Shown here piece after piece: positions 1 through 8,442 of a stretch of 64,000 nt of DNA; position 1 is the first letter of the stretch; each line of letters begins with the position of its first letter. A program made the translations under genes and the position numbers. The DNA is from Caulobacter flavus. Its GTDB lineage: Bacteria; Pseudomonadota; Alphaproteobacteria; Caulobacterales; Caulobacteraceae. The stretch is taken from NCBI RefSeq assembly GCF_003722335.1, contig NZ_CP026100.1, forward strand, positions 2,888,001-2,952,000. Reading direction: 5' to 3'. Below the pieces are notes generated by a model. That model searched no databases. It saw only the letters and a list, made by a program, of their open reading frames with translations, and was not told where the DNA came from.

Positions 1-89
1 CGGCGGTCTGCTTCCTCGTCCACGCCTTGCAGATCGCGCAGGGCGCCCTGGCGCCCAAGGGCTCGATCCAGTCCTGGCTGTCGCGGTGA
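1..89 (+). CDS. 3' end of an unidentified gene, probably part of the ceramide-phosphoglycerate cluster
   Basis: Only the last 28 codons and the TGA stop (87-89) are in the window, read from base 3. The tail ends in KGSIQSWLSR and has a short hydrophobic stretch (CFLVHALQI) that could be the end of a membrane helix, but this is too little to name a family. The stop overlaps the ATG of the next gene (TGATG), so the two are almost certainly translated from one mRNA. In C. crescentus, as I recall, the genes just before spt are required for ceramide phosphoglycerate lipids; this fragment would belong to that group by position only. Confidence 0.6.
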   Translation, partial: AVCFLVHALQIAQGALAPKGSIQSWLSR

Positions 90-1000
90 TGCGCGTCGGC
101 GTCGTCAGGAACCCGCGCAGCCACGCCAACCAGGGCCGGGTTCACGCCCCGACCCCCGAGGGCGTGCGCGTGGTCGAGCCGGCGACGCGCGAGGCGCTTT
201 GCGAGGACCTGGCCAGGTTCGCCGAGGAGAAGATCGACCTGCTGGTCATCGACGGCGGCGACGGCACGGTGCGCGACGTGCTGGGCCTGACGCCCTCGAC
301 CTTCGGCGACGACATGCCGATGCTGGCGGTCCTGCCGTCGGGCAAGACCAACGTGCTGGCCATCGACCTGGGCGCGCCGCGCGACTGGCGCCTGGAGGAG
401 GCCCTGGCCGCCGCCGCCGGGCCCGAGCCGCGCGTGAAGATCCGCGCCCCTCTGGAGGTGCGCTTCGCCGACGGCCGCCCGCCGCTGCGGGGCTTCTTCT
501 TCGGCTTGGGGGCGCTGGTGCGGGCCACGGCGCTGTCCAAGCGCGTCAACCGCATGGGCGTGTTCCAGAGCCTGTCGGTGGCCGTGACCCTGGCTGGCGC
601 CACCTTGGGCGCGCTGTTCGGCGGCGCCCGCGACCAGTGGCGCCAGGGCGTGGCCGTGAAGGTGGCCATCGACGGCGAGGCCCAGGCCGAGGGCGAGCGC
701 TTCGTGCTGCTGGCCACGGCCCTGAAGCGCCTGCCGTTCAATCTCAAACCCTTCGGCCCGCCGCGCGAGGGCCTGAAGGTGCTGGACGTCGACGCCCCGC
801 CCAAGCGCCTGCTGCGCATGTTGCCGACCGTGCTGTCGGGCAAGCTGAAGCCCACCCTCGAGGCGCGCGGCTATCGCCGGCGTGATCCGGCCGCGCTCTA
901 TGCGTCGGGCCAGTTCGACTTCGTGCTCGACGGCGAGGTGTTCGAGGGCGGCAAGCTGGCGCTGGCCCTGGGCGCGCCGCTGCGCTTCGTGGTCGGATGA
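89..1000 (+). CDS. cpgB: Diacylglycerol-kinase-family lipid kinase, probable ceramide kinase
   Basis: A 303-residue protein of the DAGK catalytic domain family, which phosphorylates a lipid hydroxyl with ATP. The nucleotide-binding signature VIDGGDGTVRDVL lies near residue 56 and LPSGKTNVLAIDLG near residue 87; both are diagnostic. There is no signal peptide. ATG 89 overlaps the previous stop (TGATG); GTG 86 is a less likely alternative. Its own stop overlaps the next start (ATGA). Spt, ACP, CerR and the acyl ligase lie just beyond on the other strand. In C. crescentus the DAGK-family protein beside spt has been described as the ceramide kinase CpgB. The substrate assignment here is inferred from family and position, not from residues I can point to. 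Confidence 0.8.
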   Translation: MRVGVVRNPRSHANQGRVHAPTPEGVRVVEPATREALCEDLARFAEEKIDLLVIDGGDGTVRDVLGLTPSTFGDDMPMLAVLPSGKTNVLAIDLGAPRDWRLEEALAAAAGPEPRVKIRAPLEVRFADGRPPLRGFFFGLGALVRATALSKRVNRMGVFQSLSVAVTLAGATLGALFGGARDQWRQGVAVKVAIDGEAQAEGERFVLLATALKRLPFNLKPFGPPREGLKVLDVDAPPKRLLRMLPTVLSGKLKPTLEARGYRRRDPAALYASGQFDFVLDGEVFEGGKLALALGAPLRFVVG

Positions 1001-1908
1001 GCGCGGTCCGGCCGCTGGTCGAGGCCGAGCTCGCCCAGCCGATCCCCGCGCCGATCCGCGCCTTCGCCGAACACCTGACGGGTCTTTTCCCAAGCGCCCG
1101 GGCGGTGCTGTTCTACGGCTCGATCCTGCGCACTGGCGACCTGTCGGGCGTGCTGGACTTCTACGTGCTCACCGAAAGGCCGCCGCGCGGCCTTCGGGGA
1201 GTGGCTACCCGCATCCTGTGGCCCGACGTCAGCTATCACGAGCTCGAACACGAAGGCGTCACCCTGCGGGCCAAGGTCGCCTCGATGACCCTGTCGCGGT
1301 TCTCGCAGGCGGTGAAGGGCCGGGGGATCGACACCACCCTGTGGACCCGCTTCGTGCAGCCCTCGGGCCTGGTCTGGGCCGTCGACGAGGCCGCGCGGGA
1401 GGCGGTGGTCGAGGCCGTGCGCCGCGCCGCCCGCACCGCCGCCCGCTTCGCCACGGCCCTGGGCCCCGAGGAGGGGCCGTCCGAAGCCTACTGGACCGCG
1501 CTGTTCCAGGAGACCTACGCCGCCGAGTTCCGGGTCGAGAAGGCCGGACGCGAGGCCTCGATCCTGGCGTTCGATCCTGAGCACTACCAGCGCCTGCTGC
1601 CGGCCTGCTGGGCCGACGACGGCCGCTTCGACGGCGAGGGGCGGCCGGCCCCAGAGATGTCGGCCATCGAGCGCAAGCGCCTGAAGGGCGCCTGGCGGCT
1701 GCGGCGCAATCTCGGCAAGTCGCTTAACGTGGCCCGCCTGATCAAGGCCGCCTTCACCTTCCAGGGCGCGGCGCGCTACGCCGCCTGGAAGATCGAGCGC
1801 CACACCGGCTTCAAGGTCGAACTGACCCCCTGGCGCGAACGCCATCCGGTCTTGGCCGCGCCGGGCATACTGCTGGGCCTGTGGAAGTGGCGGCGAGGGC
1901 GGGGCTGA
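997..1908 (+). CDS. Tam41-like nucleotidyltransferase (probable cytidylyltransferase)
   Basis: A 303-residue soluble protein with a nucleotidyltransferase-fold start: FYGSILRTGDLSGVLDFYVL, a Gly-Ser followed about ten residues later by an LDFYV strand. The pattern, followed by a conserved tyrosine-containing strand and an LRAKVASM segment, resembles Tam41/Mmp37 CTP-dependent lipid cytidylyltransferases more than sugar nucleotidyltransferases. It is coupled to the lipid kinase by an ATGA overlap. A likely job is making a CDP-activated headgroup or CDP-lipid for anionic sphingolipids. I recall a phosphoglycerate cytidylyltransferase (CpgD) being reported in Caulobacter sphingolipid synthesis; whether this gene is that one cannot be told from the sequence. 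Confidence 0.6.
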   Translation: MSAVRPLVEAELAQPIPAPIRAFAEHLTGLFPSARAVLFYGSILRTGDLSGVLDFYVLTERPPRGLRGVATRILWPDVSYHELEHEGVTLRAKVASMTLSRFSQAVKGRGIDTTLWTRFVQPSGLVWAVDEAAREAVVEAVRRAARTAARFATALGPEEGPSEAYWTALFQETYAAEFRVEKAGREASILAFDPEHYQRLLPACWADDGRFDGEGRPAPEMSAIERKRLKGAWRLRRNLGKSLNVARLIKAAFTFQGAARYAAWKIERHTGFKVELTPWRERHPVLAAPGILLGLWKWRRGRG

Positions 1909-2031
1909 TCCCGACAAGAGGGCGTCATCGGCTCTCTCTTTGGTAGGTTAAGGCTTCGTGTTCACTACTTTTAAGGGCGCCGTAGGCTTTAGCTCGATCG
2001 TTGTCCGGGTTGGACATCGGGGGTCAGCGCC

Positions 2032-2745
2032 ATGCTCAAGCCGCTTCGCAACATCCTTCATGCCGCGGCCCTGGCGGTCAGTCTGTCGGCGCTGTCGGGC
2101 TGCGCCACGAACACCTTCGCCCCGACCACGACGCTGGGCGCGGTCGAGGCCCTGAACGGCACGTCCATCTACGTCTATTCCTTCCTCGACATCCGCGACG
2201 CCGAGTTCGGCGGCAGGATGCTGGACGAGCTGGATCGCCGGATCGTGGCTGACTTCGGCGCCTTCGATGTCAACGCCTCGGTCATGCGGTTCAGGTCCAG
2301 CCGCGCGGGCATGCTCTATGCCGGCGGCAGCTATTCGGGGTCTGTGCCGGTGGACGCGGTGGTTGCCGGCAACACGCGGGCCGAAAGGCAGATCGGTGCG
2401 CGGTATAGACTGATCATCTTTCCCTCCGATTTCCGCGTCCTGAGCGCCGCCCAGGGCTACCAGATCCGCTGGAGCCTGGAGGAGGTTGCTACCGGGCGCA
2501 CCGTCTGGACGACCGTGTCGAACGGATCGCGCACCGTCTGGATGAGCCAGGAGGAAGACGCCGCCGGCCGGGCTGGAACAATCACGGAAGGCCTGATGGC
2601 CAACATGAAGCAGGCGGGCCTGCTGGCGCAGTGCCGCAACTGTCTGCCGCCGCCGCTGTCACCGCCGCCTTCCGTCCAGCCGTCGGCGCCCCAGGCCGCG
2701 CCGGTCAGGGACTTCACCAAGTACTACACCCGCCCCGTTCAGTAG
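2032..2745 (+). CDS. Outer-membrane-type lipoprotein of unknown function
   Basis: A 237-residue protein with a type II signal sequence: basic start, hydrophobic stretch, and lipobox LSGC with the lipidated Cys at residue 24. The mature part starts with a GTSIYVYSFLDIRD strand and a DELDRRIVADF helix, similar to the general layout of DUF4136-like lipoproteins, and ends in a proline-rich tail (PPPLSPPPSVQPSAP). It lies 123 bases after the nucleotidyltransferase gene and converges on spt, from which it is separated by a strong hairpin terminator. Position suggests a link to the sphingolipid cluster, but nothing in the sequence proves it. Confidence 0.75.
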   Translation: MLKPLRNILHAAALAVSLSALSGCATNTFAPTTTLGAVEALNGTSIYVYSFLDIRDAEFGGRMLDELDRRIVADFGAFDVNASVMRFRSSRAGMLYAGGSYSGSVPVDAVVAGNTRAERQIGARYRLIIFPSDFRVLSAAQGYQIRWSLEEVATGRTVWTTVSNGSRTVWMSQEEDAAGRAGTITEGLMANMKQAGLLAQCRNCLPPPLSPPPSVQPSAPQAAPVRDFTKYYTRPVQ

Positions 2746-2756
2746 CGACCGACAGC

Positions 2757-2787
2757 AAAAAGCCCCGGCCTTGCGACCGGGGCTTTT
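2757..2787. terminator. Bidirectional intrinsic terminator between the lipoprotein gene and spt
   Basis: The arms AAAAGCCCCGG (2758-2768) and CCGGGGCTTTT (2777-2787) pair perfectly around an 8-base loop. The A-rich left end and T-rich right end give a U-tract on both strands, so it can end both convergent transcripts. Confidence 0.9.
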
Positions 2788-2813
2788 CGTTTCTGGTCGC
2801 GGTGCGCAGAGCC

Positions 2814-4028
2814 TCAGGCGAAGGCGCGCTGCTGGCCGTCGATGACGCCGAGCGCCGTGCCGACCTCGGCGAACACCTTGAGGACCTGGTCGATCTGCTC
2901 GTGGGTGTGAGAGGCGCTGATGCTGCAGCGGAGCAGCGGGCGGCTGTCGGGCGTGGCCGGCGGCAGGGCGAGGTTGAGGTAGACCCCCGACTGCAGCAGG
3001 CCGTTCCACATGGCGATGGCGCGCTCGACGTCGGGCATGGTGGCCGCGACGATCGGGCTGGCGGCCGGACCGGTGACGAAGCCCAGCGCCGTCAGGCCGT
3101 CGTACAGGCGGCAGGCGTTGCTGTTGAGCTGTTCGCGCAGCTGCGGCTTGGCGATCATCTGCTCCAGCGCCACCAGGGTCGAGGCGACCACGGCCGGCGG
3201 CAGCGAGGCGGTGAACATGTACGGGCGGCAGATCACCCGCATGACCTCGAAGTCGTCGAGGCTGGAGACGCAGAAGCCGCCGATGGCGCCCAGGCTCTTG
3301 GAGAAGGTGCCGACGATGAAGTCGACGTCGTCTTCAACGCCCGCGGCTTCGGCCAGGCCGCGGCCGGTGGCGCCGAGCACGCCCATCGAGTGGGCTTCGT
3401 CCACCAGCAGGTAGCCGCCCATCTCGCGCTTCACGGCGGCGATTTCCTTGAGCGGCGCGGTGTCGCCGATCATCGAATAGATGCCTTCGACGACGATCAG
3501 GCGCTCGCCCGGAACGTCCTTGAGGCGACGCAGGCGCTTGGCCAGGTCTTCGGGATCGTTGTGGCGGAAGCGGATGACCTCGGCGTGGCCCAGGCGCGAG
3601 CCGTCGTAGATCGAGGCGTGGCTGTCGGCGTCGAGGATCAGGTGGTCGCCGCGGCCCACCAGCGTCGACAGCACGCCCAGATTGGCCTGGTAGCCGGTGG
3701 TGAACACCATGGCGTGCTTGCGGCCGTAGAACTTGGCCAGCGCTGTCTCCAGGGCCACGTGGGCCTCGAAGCTGCCGTTGGCGATACGGGAACCGGTGGT
3801 GCCGGTGCCACGTTCCTGGACCGCCTTGACCGAGGCGGCGATCGCCTTCTCGTCGAAGGTCAGGCCCAGATAGTTATTGGTGCCCAGCAGGATGGTCGGA
3901 CGGCCGTCGACGATGCCCTCGGTCGGCGAGACCACGGCGTCGAAGCGGACGGTGAACGGGTCGGCGCCCGCTTGCTGGATGGCCTTGTACGCGTCGCGAT
4001 AGGCCAGGTGCTTGTCGAACAGACCCAT
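2814..4028 (-). CDS. spt: Serine palmitoyltransferase
   Basis: A 404-residue PLP enzyme of the alpha-oxoamine synthase family that condenses L-serine with a palmitoyl thioester to form 3-ketosphinganine, the first step of sphingolipid synthesis. Family marks: GTNNYLGLT near residue 49, GTGTTGSRIANGSFEAH near 74-90, DADSHASIYDG with the cofactor-stacking His at about 137, DEAHSMGVLG at 210-219, and the PLP lysine K244 in TFSKSLGAIGG. Length is normal. It follows an acyl carrier protein gene by 3 bases, which distinguishes it from KBL and BioF relatives: in Caulobacter this pairing of spt with its own ACP is characteristic. The protein has no membrane segment. Confidence 0.93.
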   Translation of the reverse strand: MGLFDKHLAYRDAYKAIQQAGADPFTVRFDAVVSPTEGIVDGRPTILLGTNNYLGLTFDEKAIAASVKAVQERGTGTTGSRIANGSFEAHVALETALAKFYGRKHAMVFTTGYQANLGVLSTLVGRGDHLILDADSHASIYDGSRLGHAEVIRFRHNDPEDLAKRLRRLKDVPGERLIVVEGIYSMIGDTAPLKEIAAVKREMGGYLLVDEAHSMGVLGATGRGLAEAAGVEDDVDFIVGTFSKSLGAIGGFCVSSLDDFEVMRVICRPYMFTASLPPAVVASTLVALEQMIAKPQLREQLNSNACRLYDGLTALGFVTGPAASPIVAATMPDVERAIAMWNGLLQSGVYLNLALPPATPDSRPLLRCSISASHTHEQIDQVLKVFAEVGTALGVIDGQQRAFA

Positions 4029-4031
4029 CGG

Positions 4032-4283
4032 TCAAGCCTTGGTTCGGAGATCGTTGATCAGTTTGGAGAGGTCGCCGGCGGTTTCCACCGCGGCGAGGCG
4101 ATCGAGCGGAATGGAGATGTCGAAGGCGTCCTCGAGCTCCATCACGATGTTCATGAGGGCGAGGGAGTCCACGGCCAGGTCGCGGCCGATGTGGGTGTCG
4201 TTCGTCACCTCGACCGTCCGGCCGAGCACCTTGCTCGTCGCCAGCCCGATCTCACGCAAACTCAGATCTGTCACTGTATCCAT
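4032..4283 (-). CDS. acpR: Acyl carrier protein dedicated to sphingolipid synthesis
   Basis: An 83-residue acyl carrier protein. The phosphopantetheine attachment serine is S40 in RDLAVDSLALMNIVMELED; the following acidic helix II is typical for partner recognition. It lies immediately upstream of spt on the same strand and probably carries the acyl chain that Spt uses. It is not the housekeeping fatty-acid-synthesis AcpP, which has the motif DSLDTVE. The symbol follows the C. crescentus ceramide cluster as I remember it. Confidence 0.88.
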   Translation of the reverse strand: MDTVTDLSLREIGLATSKVLGRTVEVTNDTHIGRDLAVDSLALMNIVMELEDAFDISIPLDRLAAVETAGDLSKLINDLRTKA

Positions 4284-4362
4284 GCCAAACGCCAGACGCC
4301 CCCGTCAAAGCACTGTGACCGCACCGTAACAGTGTCTCTGTCAGATATCTGCCACAATTGAA

Positions 4363-5319
4363 CTAGTCGCTGTATTTTTTCGACAACCACCCAGCCGACC
4401 GATACCAGTCGACGGTTTCGCCGAAGCCGCGGGCAACATCGTGACGACTCGGCGACGGCGCAAGAGAAGTATCGTCCGAAAACGCCCAATCAGGGTGCGA
4501 CAGTTCGCGCGCCTTGCCCGATCCGAACACCGATGGTTGTCCCGAGGCCTTACTCGCCACATCGGCGATGTGCCCGGCCAGGCGTATCAGGCCCTCGGGC
4601 ACACGCAGCAGGCGAGGGGGGCGGGCGCCGACGGCGACGGAGGCGGCGGTCATGATCTCGCTCCAGGCGTAGCCGTCGGGCCGCGAGTCGCAGATCGAGA
4701 CCAGGCCCGTGCGGCCGGCGGTCACCAGGTCGAGGATCTGGGCGGCGGCGTCGCGCACCTCGATCATCGCTACGCGCGAGGCCGGCGACAGCACCGGCAG
4801 GACGGGGCTGCCCTGAGCGGCGGCGAACAGGCCGACGGTCTCGCGATCGCCGGGGCCGTAGATGGCCGGCGGGCGAACGATCAGGGCGTCGGGAGCGATC
4901 GACAGCACCGCCTCCTCGCCGGCCCGCTTGCTGGCGGCGTAGTCGGAAAGCCGCGGTTCACGGGCGGCGAGGCTGGAGACCAGCACGAAGCGGGCGCCGG
5001 CGGCCGTCGCGGCCTGGGCTGCGGCCCGGGCGCCGTCGACATTGACCTTGTCGAAGGCGGCGCGGTCGGCGGCCTTGATCAGGCCGGCCAGGTGGATGAC
5101 CGCCCCGGCGCCGTCGCACAGGCGCGCCAGGGCCTCGGGGCGGGAAAGATCGCCCAGCACCACCTGGGGCTCGATCCCGCGCCAGAACGGCGAGATCGGG
5201 TCGCGGCGCGACAGGATGCGGGGGGCGAGCCCCCGTTCGGCGATGGCGCGGACGAGGTGCTGGCCGAGGAAGCCGGTGGCGCCGGTGACGGCGATGGTCC
5301 TCGGCGCGGCGGCGTCCAC
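4363..5319 (-). CDS. cerR: NAD(P)-dependent epimerase/dehydratase-type reductase, ceramide reductase CerR
   Basis: A 318-residue extended short-chain dehydrogenase. The Rossmann glycine motif TGATGFLGQHL is at the start, and the active-site YxxxK is YAASKRAG (after LVSSLAA). The GTG at 5319 is chosen because it begins one base after the stop of the acyl ligase gene and leaves a normal N-terminus (VDAAAPRTIAVTGATG); an open frame continues upstream to 5442 but is only the shadow of the ligase 3' end. In C. crescentus the homologous gene between the ligase and acp reduces the keto group of oxidised ceramide. Spacing to the ACP gene is 79 bases. Confidence 0.82.
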   Translation of the reverse strand: MDAAAPRTIAVTGATGFLGQHLVRAIAERGLAPRILSRRDPISPFWRGIEPQVVLGDLSRPEALARLCDGAGAVIHLAGLIKAADRAAFDKVNVDGARAAAQAATAAGARFVLVSSLAAREPRLSDYAASKRAGEEAVLSIAPDALIVRPPAIYGPGDRETVGLFAAAQGSPVLPVLSPASRVAMIEVRDAAAQILDLVTAGRTGLVSICDSRPDGYAWSEIMTAASVAVGARPPRLLRVPEGLIRLAGHIADVASKASGQPSVFGSGKARELSHPDWAFSDDTSLAPSPSRHDVARGFGETVDWYRSAGWLSKKYSD

Positions 5320-5320
5320 C

Positions 5321-7045
5321 TCAGGCGCGCTCGTAGGCGCCGGCCAGGTAGGCGGCCTTGGCCTTGGAGCGGCTGAGCTTGCCCGACGAGGTCTGGGGCA
5401 GGGCGTGGGCGCCGACCAGCTTGACCTGGGTCTCGACGCCATGGCGCGAACGCAGCACGCCGGCCACGGTCTCGACCAGGGCGGCGCGGCTGTCGGCGTC
5501 GCCGCCGCGGGCCTGCACCAGGATGGTGACGATCTCTTCCTCCGCCGCGTCGCCGGGCACGGAGAAGGCGGCCACGTCGCCGCTGCGCAGGCCGGGGACC
5601 TCGCGCTCGGCGGTCCATTCCAGGTCCTGCGGCCAGATGTTGCGGCCGTTGAGGATGATCAGGTCCTTGGCGCGGCCGGTGATGACGATCTCGCCCTCGA
5701 CCAGGAAGCCCAGGTCGCCGGTGTCGAGCCAGCCGTCGGCGTCGAGCACGCGGGCGGTCTCTTCGGGCTGTTCGAAATAGCCGCCCATCAGGCTGGGGCC
5801 GCGTGCGAAGATGCGGCCGACGTGGCGCTCGGCGACCGGCTTGCCGTCGGCGTCGCGCACTTCCAGCTGGTGGAGGGGCAGGGCCGGGCCGCAGCGGGCG
5901 AAGGCCCGGGCGCGCGGCGCGTCGGCGCCGACGCTGACGGCCAGGTCGTCACGCTCCAGGCGCTCGATGTCGAGGATCTCGACCCGCAGGCCCTTGCCCA
6001 GCGGGGCCATAGACAGGGCCAGGGTCGCTTCGGCCATGCCGTAGCTGGCCACATAGGCCTTGTCGGAGAAGCCGACGGCGGCGAACCGCTCGGAGAAGGC
6101 CTCGACCGGGGCGGTGCGGATCATGTCGCCGCCCAGACCCGCGCTGCGCCAGCGCGACAGGTCCAGGTGCTCGATCGACGCGGCCTCGGCGCGGCGGGCG
6201 CACAGCTCGTAGCCGAAGGTCGGGCTGTAGGCGATGGTGCCGCCGTTGCGGCTGATCAGGTCGAGCCACAGCAGCGGACGGCGCACGAAGGCGCCGGTGG
6301 GCAGCAGGTCGACGCTCATCTGGCTGGTCAGGGGGCTGAGCAGGAAGCCGATCAGGCCCATGTCGTGATAGAGCGGCAGCCACGAGACGGCGCGGTCTTC
6401 GGGCTTCACCTGCAGGCCGTCGCGGGTGATGGCCACGGCGTTGGCCATCAGCGCCTTGTGGGTCACCAGCACGCCGGTCGGGAAGCGCGTGCTGCCCGAC
6501 GAGAACTGCAGGTAGCAGGGATCTTCCGGCGTGATCGCCGGCAGGGCCGCGCCGGCGTCTTCCGGCAGCTGCGCCAGCGGCGCGGCGAAGGCGAGGCCGG
6601 CCGCGTCGCCGATCTGCGTCAGCCATTCGGCCATGCCGGCCGGGCCGATCAGGATCTTGGCGTGGGCTGCGGCGCACATGCGGCCGATCTGCTCGACATA
6701 GGCCTCGCGGCCGCCCAGCGGCGCGGGCAGCGGCAGCGGGGCCGGAACCAGGCCCGCGTACTGACAGGCAAAGAAGGCGCGCACGAAGTCGCCGTCGGTC
6801 TCGGCGATCAGGGCGACGCTGTCGCCGACCTTCACACCCCCTTGGGCTCCGGCGGCCAGCAGCCGGCGGGCCAGGCCCTGCGCCTGCTCGCGCAGGTCGG
6901 CGTAGGTCAAGGCCTCGACCAGTTCGCCGCGCAGCGAATGCAGGTTGATCCCGGTCTCGCCGGTCGCGGCGAAATCCAGGGCGGCGGTCAGGGTCGGAAA
7001 GTCGGCGAGACGGACGGTCCTGCCGGAAGCGGTGGGCGTATTCAT
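5321..7045 (-). CDS. acps: Fatty acyl-AMP ligase / acyl-ACP synthetase of the sphingolipid cluster
   Basis: A 574-residue adenylate-forming enzyme. The P-loop-like motif LQFSSGSTRFPTGVLVTH, the SWLPLYHDMGLIG motif, YGMAEATLALS and DGWLDTGDLGFL are those of fatty acyl-AMP ligases. It activates a fatty acid with ATP and would load it on the neighbouring ACP (or CoA). ATG 7045 overlaps the stop of the flippase gene (ATGA), so it is translationally coupled; the longer open frame to 7375 is a shadow. C. crescentus has the same gene order ligase-cerR-acp-spt. Confidence 0.87.
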   Translation of the reverse strand: MNTPTASGRTVRLADFPTLTAALDFAATGETGINLHSLRGELVEALTYADLREQAQGLARRLLAAGAQGGVKVGDSVALIAETDGDFVRAFFACQYAGLVPAPLPLPAPLGGREAYVEQIGRMCAAAHAKILIGPAGMAEWLTQIGDAAGLAFAAPLAQLPEDAGAALPAITPEDPCYLQFSSGSTRFPTGVLVTHKALMANAVAITRDGLQVKPEDRAVSWLPLYHDMGLIGFLLSPLTSQMSVDLLPTGAFVRRPLLWLDLISRNGGTIAYSPTFGYELCARRAEAASIEHLDLSRWRSAGLGGDMIRTAPVEAFSERFAAVGFSDKAYVASYGMAEATLALSMAPLGKGLRVEILDIERLERDDLAVSVGADAPRARAFARCGPALPLHQLEVRDADGKPVAERHVGRIFARGPSLMGGYFEQPEETARVLDADGWLDTGDLGFLVEGEIVITGRAKDLIILNGRNIWPQDLEWTAEREVPGLRSGDVAAFSVPGDAAEEEIVTILVQARGGDADSRAALVETVAGVLRSRHGVETQVKLVGAHALPQTSSGKLSRSKAKAAYLAGAYERA

Positions 7046-8442
7046 TGCGGATCGCCTTTGCGCTCGTTCCGGGGTTCCGCGCAAGCCTGTTCGCGCGCGG
7101 GGTCGCTTTTGTCCTCGCGCTCTGCGGCGGCTTCCGCTGCGAGACGCGACCGGAGGGTGATGAACATGCCGATCGCCATCCAGGTCGAGGCCAGCACCAG
7201 GGCCGCGCCGGCGCCGGTCAGGTCGAAGATCTGCAGCAGGGGCACTAGGGCGGCGAAGTAGATGGCGATGACCACGACGCGCACGCGCAGGGCCGCGCCG
7301 GCCGCGTGCATCGAGACCAGCATCGGCTCGATCGGCAGGGCCATGATGCCGATGGCGGCTGCGGCCACCTGCCAACTCATGATGCCGGCGGCCGAGGCGT
7401 ACTCGGGGCCCATGATCACGCTAAGCAGCCAGGGGCCGGCCAGCAGGCAGACCGCCAGCAGCACGCCGGCCACGCCGCCGCCGATCAGCGCGATCTGGCG
7501 GGCCAGGCGCAGCATCGCCGCGTCGTCCTTCTGGGCGCGCAGGCGAGCGAACTCGGGGTGCAGGGCCGGCAGCATCAGGCGCGCGGGCTTGGCCATGCCG
7601 TCGGCCACCTGGCGGCCCACGCGCCACATGGCGGCGGAAGCCGGGCCGACCAGCGCGCCGATGGCCAGGGTCAGCACGTGGGTGAAGCCGACCTCGATGG
7701 TGCTGCTGAAATTGGTGGCCCAGGCGAAGCGCCAGACGCCGGGCAGGCCCGCGCCCAGCGGACCGAACAGGCTGAAGCCCTCCAGCAGTCCACGCTGCAG
7801 CAGGCTCCAGACGGCGATGATGGCGACATAGAGGAACGAGGCGACGGTGCCCGCGGCCCAGGCCAGCAGGAACATCTCGACGGGCGCGTCCATCGACGCG
7901 GCGACGGCGCAGCCGATCAGGCGCACCGCCGAGGAGACCACCTGCTCGGCGGCCAGCATGCGGAAGCGGTCGAACAGGCGCAGCAGGCCCACGCCCGTGG
8001 CCGAGGTCATGACCCCGATAGACAGGCAGTATAGCGCCGCGGCCGGCGCCAGGTGGTCGGACCAGCCCAGGTAGCGGCTGAACAGCAGGCAGCCGACCAC
8101 GCCGATGGCGACGCCGGCGATCGCGCCGATGCCGTCGAGCACCAGGGCCAGGCGCATCACCTGCTGGAAGGTCTTGCGGTCGCCGTCCATCAGCGGCTTG
8201 GCGCCGTACTGCACGACGGTCTGCCACGACTGGAACTTGGCCATCTCGCCCAGGGCCTGGGCGAAGGCGTTGATCAGGGTCAGGAACCCGAAGACCTCGA
8301 TGCCGAGGCTGCGGGTGGTGACGGCGATGTAGGCCAGGCCGACGACGGCGTTCAGGCCCCGTCCGCTGAGCAGGGCGCCCACATTGGCCAGCATCCTGGC
8401 CAGGGGATTGACCTTGGCCGCATCCTTGGAGGCCGGGCTCAT
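7042..8442 (-). CDS. MOP-superfamily polysaccharide/lipid flippase
   Basis: A 466-residue inner-membrane protein with about 12 to 14 hydrophobic helices, beginning near GLNAVVGLAYIAVTTRSLG, which is the N-terminal helix signature of Wzx/PST-type oligosaccharide flippases (MOP superfamily). ATG 8442 overlaps the stop of the upstream glycerophosphotransferase-like gene (ATGA) and its own stop overlaps the ligase start, so it sits inside a tightly coupled operon. The likely substrate is a lipid-linked headgroup made by this cluster, such as a decorated ceramide, but that is inference. The C-terminal tail is charged and cytoplasmic. Confidence 0.75.
   Translation of the reverse strand: MSPASKDAAKVNPLARMLANVGALLSGRGLNAVVGLAYIAVTTRSLGIEVFGFLTLINAFAQALGEMAKFQSWQTVVQYGAKPLMDGDRKTFQQVMRLALVLDGIGAIAGVAIGVVGCLLFSRYLGWSDHLAPAAALYCLSIGVMTSATGVGLLRLFDRFRMLAAEQVVSSAVRLIGCAVAASMDAPVEMFLLAWAAGTVASFLYVAIIAVWSLLQRGLLEGFSLFGPLGAGLPGVWRFAWATNFSSTIEVGFTHVLTLAIGALVGPASAAMWRVGRQVADGMAKPARLMLPALHPEFARLRAQKDDAAMLRLARQIALIGGGVAGVLLAVCLLAGPWLLSVIMGPEYASAAGIMSWQVAAAAIGIMALPIEPMLVSMHAAGAALRVRVVVIAIYFAALVPLLQIFDLTGAGAALVLASTWMAIGMFITLRSRLAAEAAAEREDKSDPAREQACAEPRNERKGDPQ

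Noticed and set aside
2631..4361. Plus-strand long frame across spt
   Set aside because: Antisense shadow; spt motifs are on the minus strand.
4363..5442. N-terminally extended CerR starting at 5442
   Set aside because: The extra 41 residues are the shadow of the ligase 3' end; GTG 5319 sits one base after the ligase stop.
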